A stretch of DNA of 64,000 nt from Talpa occidentalis (taxonomy: Eukaryota > Chordata > Mammalia > Eulipotyphla > Talpidae): positions 49,533,876-49,597,875 of the forward strand of contig NW_023601433.1 in NCBI RefSeq assembly GCF_014898055.3. The letters run 5' to 3'. The position numbers were made by a program, and so were the translations under genes. The notes under the pieces were generated by a model that saw only the letters and a list, made by a program, of their open reading frames with translations, did no database searches and had not been told where the DNA came from. Below are positions 59,064-64,000 of the stretch, one piece after another (the stretch's first letter is position 1; each line of letters opens with the position of its first letter).

Positions 59064-59489
59064 AAGTAAGTATTAAAAACAGGTTTCTGGAGTTTTCTTC
59101 AAAATACCATGGTGTGCAGGTACTACAGGACTAAATATAAATCTTATTCCAGGTGCTTTGAATACATTAATACATTCAATAAGTATATTTAATTTTCACA
59201 AAACTTTGGGGTTGTTTATATGTACATACAATTCTAACACCTTTAATCATTCCATCTTTGGTAAACATTTGTATTTTAACTTTCAACATGCAGTGAGATG
59301 TTTAGTTTTACAAAAATATGCCCTTAAGTATCATCAAAACACAAGCTGCTACACAATTCTTCGTAGTTTTGTATGCTAAGAAATGTGGCTTATTTGGAAT
59401 TGCTTTATAGATTAAAGAATTTCTCAATTACTGTGGGACATATACTTAATAAATTTTTATTATCTTCCTAACTTTTGTTTTCGATGAGG

Positions 59490-59925
59490 CTTGAGTTTCT
59501 TTGCTATAGTTTTGCCAATCTCACTCACTTTCCCCCCTTTGATAACTTGTATTTTTATTATTAAAGTAACACTGCATTATACTACTATATGTTTCAGATG
59601 TGCACTATTGAAATTCAACATGTGTGTATACACTACACTAAGTCCACTATTAAAAGTCCAATTCTATCCTTTACCATATTCCCTTTATTCTGACTTACCT
59701 ACTCTCCTCTTCCCTTCCCGTCTGGTAGCCACTAATTGGCCTTACAATCTAAAGAGTTTTTTTTTTGGGGGGGCGGTTTATTTAGTTCATCTGTTTGTTT
59801 TTTTTATATATCACATATGAGTAAAATCATACAGTGCTTATCTTTCTCTGTCTGGTTTATTTTACTAAGAATAATACCCTCTCAGTTTATGCACAGTAAC
59901 CCCATTCTTTTTAGAAACCTAACCT
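59490..59925 (-). mobile_element. L1 3'-UTR remnant, minus orientation
   Basis: AACACTGCATTATACTACTA, CTTTACCATATTCCCTTTAT, CTGGTAGCCACTAATTGGCC, ATATCACATATGAGTAAAAT and CTGTCTGGTTTATTTTACTA are L1 antisense 3' phrases. It lies just left of the young L1. Confidence 0.7.
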
Positions 59926-62517
59926 GACCTAATATCCTGGCTGGTAAGAGATAACTTAGTTATAATATTAAGTGTATTTTATGGTAATCAAAAACCTCCC
60001 CAAAAACAAAAGCCCAGGACCTGATGGATTTACAAATGAATTCTACCAAACATTCAGAGACGAATTAGTGCCTATCCTTCACAAACTCTTCCAAAAAATT
60101 GAGAAGGAAGGGACAATACCAAACACGTTCTATGAAGGCAACATTACACTAATACCAAAACCGAACAAGGACAACACAAAAAAGGAAAACTACAGGCCAA
60201 TCTCCCTAATGAACACTGATGCAAAAATCCTCAATAAAATTTTAGCTATCAGAATCCAACAATGTATCCATAAGATAATTCACCACGACCAAGTAGGATT
60301 CATTCCAGGGACACAAGGATGGTTTAACATCCGAAAATCAATCAACGTTATCCAACACATCAACAAAAAGAAATATAAAAACCATATGATAATATCAATA
60401 GATGCTGAGAAAGCTTTCGACAAAGTGCAACACCCATTCATGATAAAAGCCCTTGAAATTCTTGGGATACAAGGAACATACCTCAACATCATAAAGGCCA
60501 TCTATGACAAGCCAACAGCCAGTATAATTCTCAATGGTGAAAAGCTGAAAGCAATTCCATTAAGATCTGGAACAAGACAAGGATGCCCACTCTCACCACT
60601 GCTTTTCAATATAATACTGGAAGTCCTAGCCAGAGCAATAAGACAAGAGAAAGACATCCAAGGAATCCAAATAGGAAAAGAAGAAGTCAAACTATCACTA
60701 TTTGCAGATGATATGATATTATACATAGAGAACCCCAAAAACTCCACAGAAAAACTAATTCAACTCATCAGTCAGTTCAGTAAAGTGGCAGGATACAAAA
60801 TCAACACGCAAAAGTCAGTAGCCTTCCTATACACAAACAATAAATCTGAAGAAGAAGAAATAAAAAAAAAACATCCCTTTTGTTATTGAAACAAAAAAAA
60901 TCAAATATTTGGGAATAAATCTAACAAAAGAGGTAAAGGACCTATACAAAGAAAACTATAAAACACTGTTAAAAGAAATAGAAGAAGACACAAAGAAATG
61001 GAAAGACATCCCCTGCTCATGGATTGGAAGAATAAACATTATTAAAATGGCCATCCTTCCAAAAGCAATCTACAGATTCAATGCTATTCCAATCAAAATT
61101 TCAATGTCATTCTTCAAAGAAATAGAACAATTATTGATGAAATTCATATGGAATCACAAAAAACCCCGAATAGCCAAAGCTCTCCTGAAAAAAAAAAGGG
61201 AATGGAGGCATCACACTCCCAGACTTCAAACTATACTACAAAGCCATAATCATCAAAACTGCATGGTATTGGAACAAGAACAGACATACAGACCAATGGA
61301 ATCAAATAGAAAATCCAGAAATAAACCCACAGATTTATGGTCAACTAATCTTTGACAAAGGAGCAAAGAATATGCATTGGAGCAAAGAAAGTTTGTTCAA
61401 TAAATGGTGCTGGGAAAACTGGGTCGCTACATGCAAAAGAATGAAGCTTGACCACTACCTCACACCATACACAAAAATCAACTCAAAATGGATTAAAGAA
61501 CTAGACATAAGACCTGAAACCATAAAATATATAGAAGGAAATATAGGCGAAACACTACGTGATTTGCACATCAAAGACATCTTTACAGACACATCACCCA
61601 AAGCAGTGATAGTGAAGGCAAAGATAAACAGCTGGGACTACATCAAATTAAAGAGCTTCTGCACAGCAAAAGAGACAATAACAAAAACAAAAAAACCCCA
61701 CCAACTGGGAGAACATTTTTGCACCCAACACTAATGATAAAGGACTGATCACAAAAATCTGCAAAGAGCTGATGAGACTCAACAACAACAAAGAAAATAA
61801 TCCAGTCAAAAAATGGGCAGAAGAGCTAAAAAGAAACTTCTCTGAAGAGGAAATGCAAATGGCCAACAGGCATATGAAAAAATGTTCAACATCACTTGTC
61901 ATCAGGGAAATGCAAATCAAAACTACCATGAGATACCATCTTACACCAGTGAGAATGGCACATATTAAAAAAACTAGCAACAACAAATGTTGGCGAGGGT
62001 GTGGAGAAAAAGGAACTCTTCTGCACTGTTGGTGGGAGTGCAAACTGGTCCAACCACTGTGGAGAGCTGTGTGGAGATTTCTGGACCTACTAAACATAGA
62101 GCTTCCATATGATCCAGCAATTCCACTCCTAGGTATTTACCCAAAAGACACAGAAACATCAATTCCAAAGAGCACCTGCACCCCTATGTTTATAGCAGCA
62201 CTGTTTACAATAGCTAAGCTTTGGAAACAACCCAAATGCCCAAAAATAGATGACTGGATCAAGAAGATGTGGTACATATACACCATGGAATATTACTCAG
62301 CATTCAAAAAAGATAAACACATGCAATTTGCAGCAACATGGATGGCGCTGGAAGGGATCATGCTCAGCGAAATAAGCCAAAAAGAAAAAGAAAAATACCG
62401 GATGGTCTCACTCATAACAGGAATCTAGAAAACTTAAATAAGGGACCAGGAAAATGAATAACTTTAAGAAAGTGAAAATCAAAATCAACAAAAAACTATG
62501 AACCAGAGACACTTTTA

Positions 62518-62562
62518 GGGGGCGGGGGCGGGAGGGGAGGGATTGGGGTCAGAATGGGGGGG
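62518..62562 (+). repeat. G-rich tract in L1 3' UTR
   Basis: Five or more G-runs of at least three G (GGGGGCGGGGGCGGGAGGGG and on). L1 3' UTRs are known for G-quadruplex tracts. Confidence 0.85.
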
Positions 62563-62612
62563 CTGCAATTGTATGGGGAATATAACAATAAAATTTATTA
62601 TTTAAAAAAAAA

Positions 62613-62673
62613 GATGCATATGACTATATTTTATTCAAGCTTACAATAAAGTACAAATAAAAAATTTAAAAAA
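62613..62673 (+). other. Candidate L1 3' transduction
   Basis: This lies between the first A-run of the L1 and the right target-site duplication: sequence without L1 character (TGCATATGACTATATTTTAT...) with AATAAA at 62645-62650 and 62656-62661, then AAATTTAAAAAAA. This is the layout expected when transcription read through the L1 poly(A) site and used a downstream one. Confidence 0.65.
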
Positions 62674-64000
62674 AATATTAAGTGTATTTTAGTATTATAT
62701 TTTTGAGTATACATTCTTGAGTGTTAGCAAATTATAAAGAGTTCTGATTCTATGATAACAGTAGATTTCTTTAGGTTAATGAGTGGTTGACTCAATCTCA
62801 AAATTGTAAAAACCTTCCTATATTTCCTTTTCTTCTTAAATAAAAATATTGTGACATCCAAATTTGAATAATTCAAATTCATGTCTTTGTGGTCTTTGCA
62901 ATCAAAATTAACAAAAGTTTACTGAATCACCAAGCATACATTGCTTCCTTTTTAGATACACTGTATTACCTTAAATAGTGGTAATACAGCTCCCAAAGTA
63001 ACAGCTGCTGAATATTAACCTATCAAACATTTTCAAATTTTCTAAAAGGAAGTTTTTTCCCATTAAAAAAATGAAAAATTAATTGTACTTATCTTACAGA
63101 AAAAACTTGACAGAAGGTCAGTGGTGCTGGACCTAAGGTTCAATCTTATTTGATTGATAACCTATACTAAAATTATTATTATTAAATACAAAATGTTGAT
63201 ACATTGAGCTGAAGAAGGTTTAAAACAAAAATCAGTAAAATAATGTCATTTGGATTAAAATATTTTAAAGAGAAGGACTTACAGAATATATTACACAATG
63301 ACACACGTCAAAAGAGAAATTCCCACCTTAAGAAAATGAGGTACATCTGAGCAGCATAAATGTTCTAACACTAGTTTAGCAAACCAGGAGCTGTCAAGTT
63401 CCAATAACCTATTATTCACACCTCTTTAATCACTGCCACTGAGTCGATTATAAATAGCCTCATACATTTTTAAATAAGGTCATTCTGAAATGAAACAAAG
63501 AAGGTAGTAAGTATTTTTGCGCATGAGGAATTCACATCCTAACACACAACAGAACTGTTTATTGTACAAATGTTCAATATTAAAAAAGCTAGCAAAACCT
63601 TTCATTAACTATGTCAAGTATGTACTCTGTTAATTCAGAGGAGCAACTAAATTGCGTTACCATTTAAACAAAGGAACTTAAAAAAAATCACTGTCCCCAC
63701 TAAATTTCATTCATATTACTATCACCTTAAGTACTATTTATGGTATAATAAAAATAAAATGTAACAACTTACTAATTTACATGAAACCATGCTACACAAA
63801 GTCACTATGAAAAGACAAGTGTATAAGGAAAACTGGGGAAGAGGTAAATTAGACTGCAACTACTCAGTTCCTCAAGCATTAATCCTTATGCATTTATATT
63901 ATATAGTGACACAACCTTTAGGGAGTAAACTTACGGTAATAAACCTTTGAAATATAAATACCCTGAGAACAGAAATGAAGTTGGAAAAGCATGTATACTA

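Larger units (their letters stand above)
59982..62673 (+). mobile_element. Young 5'-truncated L1 with partial ORF2, 3' UTR and probable 3' transduction
   Basis: A perfect 18-bp target-site duplication, AATATTAAGTGTATTTTA, flanks the element at 59964-59981 and 62674-62691. It starts inside ORF2. The reverse-transcriptase part is read at 59985-60889 (about residues [16 protein letters not shown] onward, with the catalytic FADD in [12 protein letters not shown]), then in shifted frames at 60909-61355, 61372-61734 and 61772-62428, including the Cys-rich end ([19 protein letters not shown]). The ORF2 stop is TAG at 62426-62428. Breaks fall at A-runs (about 60868, 61190, 61700). The 3' UTR has a G-rich tract, then AATAAA at 62587-62592 and an A-run at 62604-62612. 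Some 61 bp more follow, with their own AATAAA. Promoter and ORF1 are absent, so it cannot move by itself. Confidence 0.95.
40042..64000 (-). other. ZEB1: ZEB1 intron 1, 3' portion
   Basis: The last ~24 kb of intron 1, recognised by the acceptor at 40042-40044 and by the absence of exon 1 in the window. The first intron of mammalian ZEB1 is very long (established). Its known contents are listed separately. Stretches with nothing recognised: 40520-41300, 41340-43830, 44000-44590, 45900-48220, 51590-52820, 52990-53370, 55070-56290, 56630-57270, 57490-58560 and 62700-64000. Confidence 0.85.

Noticed and set aside
59972..60889. Functional reverse transcriptase gene or domesticated ORF
   Set aside because: It begins inside ORF2 of a 5'-truncated L1 flanked by a target-site duplication, and the frame is broken downstream.
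40042..64000. Search for ZEB1 exon 1 (a basic start peptide rich in Lys/Arg) or an alternative first exon
   Set aside because: No matching peptide, CpG-rich promoter or donor found; exon 1 is expected far upstream of the window.
1..64000. CRISPR arrays, bacterial operons, phage or defence systems
   Set aside because: Intron-split mammalian gene and retrotransposons throughout; no regularly spaced repeats or prokaryotic gene order.

Overview
The window is a piece of a placental-mammal nuclear genome. It carries one protein-coding gene, ZEB1 (deltaEF1/TCF8), a zinc-finger/homeodomain-like repressor, on the minus strand. The evidence is eight intron-separated exons with GT/AG boundaries whose phases join into one frame, large AT-rich introns, and many retrotransposons (L1, L2, MIR and a tRNA-derived SINE). 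The lineage-specific SINE starts near GGGCTTCCC, keeps A-box and B-box-like tRNA promoter motifs and ends in (ATAA)n-CTTT. It is unlike Alu, B1/B2, Bov-A or ERE. I tentatively place the host among bats, perhaps the horseshoe/leaf-nosed group, but this rests on memory of SINE style and is weak.

Layout, 5' to 3' along the gene (high to low coordinate). 64000-40042 is part of the very long intron 1; exon 1 with the start codon lies beyond the window. Exon 2 is 40041-39841, exon 3 29280-29221, exon 4 23081-22920, exon 5 21113-20911, exon 6 17048-16943, exon 7 12205-10395, exon 8 7758-7578, and exon 9 839-232 (stop) with the start of the 3' UTR to position 1. The coding part totals 3332 nt. With a usual 58-nt first exon this predicts a protein of about 1129 residues, close to the human protein. 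The order is acidic N-terminus, four N-terminal zinc fingers (the fourth C2HC-type), a long middle part with a homeodomain-like segment and CtBP-binding PxDLS/PxNLS motifs, three C-terminal zinc fingers and a Glu-rich acidic tail.

Everything else is intron. Introns hold an old near-full-length L1 (about 1.75-7.48 kb), antisense L1 remnants (32.4-33.8, about 37, 53.4-55.1, 59.5-59.9 kb), L2 (18-19, 37.8-38.2, 49.4-50.7 kb), many MIRs and eleven tRNA-SINE copies, several with intact target-site duplications. A comparatively young 5'-truncated L1 (59982-62673) has a perfect 18-bp target-site duplication and looks to carry a 3' transduction. At 44.6-45.9 kb a twin-primed (5'-inverted) L1 is nested with two SINEs and reuses one target site. 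A near-perfect 77/78-bp palindrome (31369-31544) sits in intron 2.

I found no second gene, no RNA gene, no CRISPR array and nothing that amounts to an undescribed biological system. The noteworthy signals are structural: retrotransposition scars, inverted repeats that would fold in the ZEB1 pre-mRNA, and splice-phase symmetry of exons 2-4.
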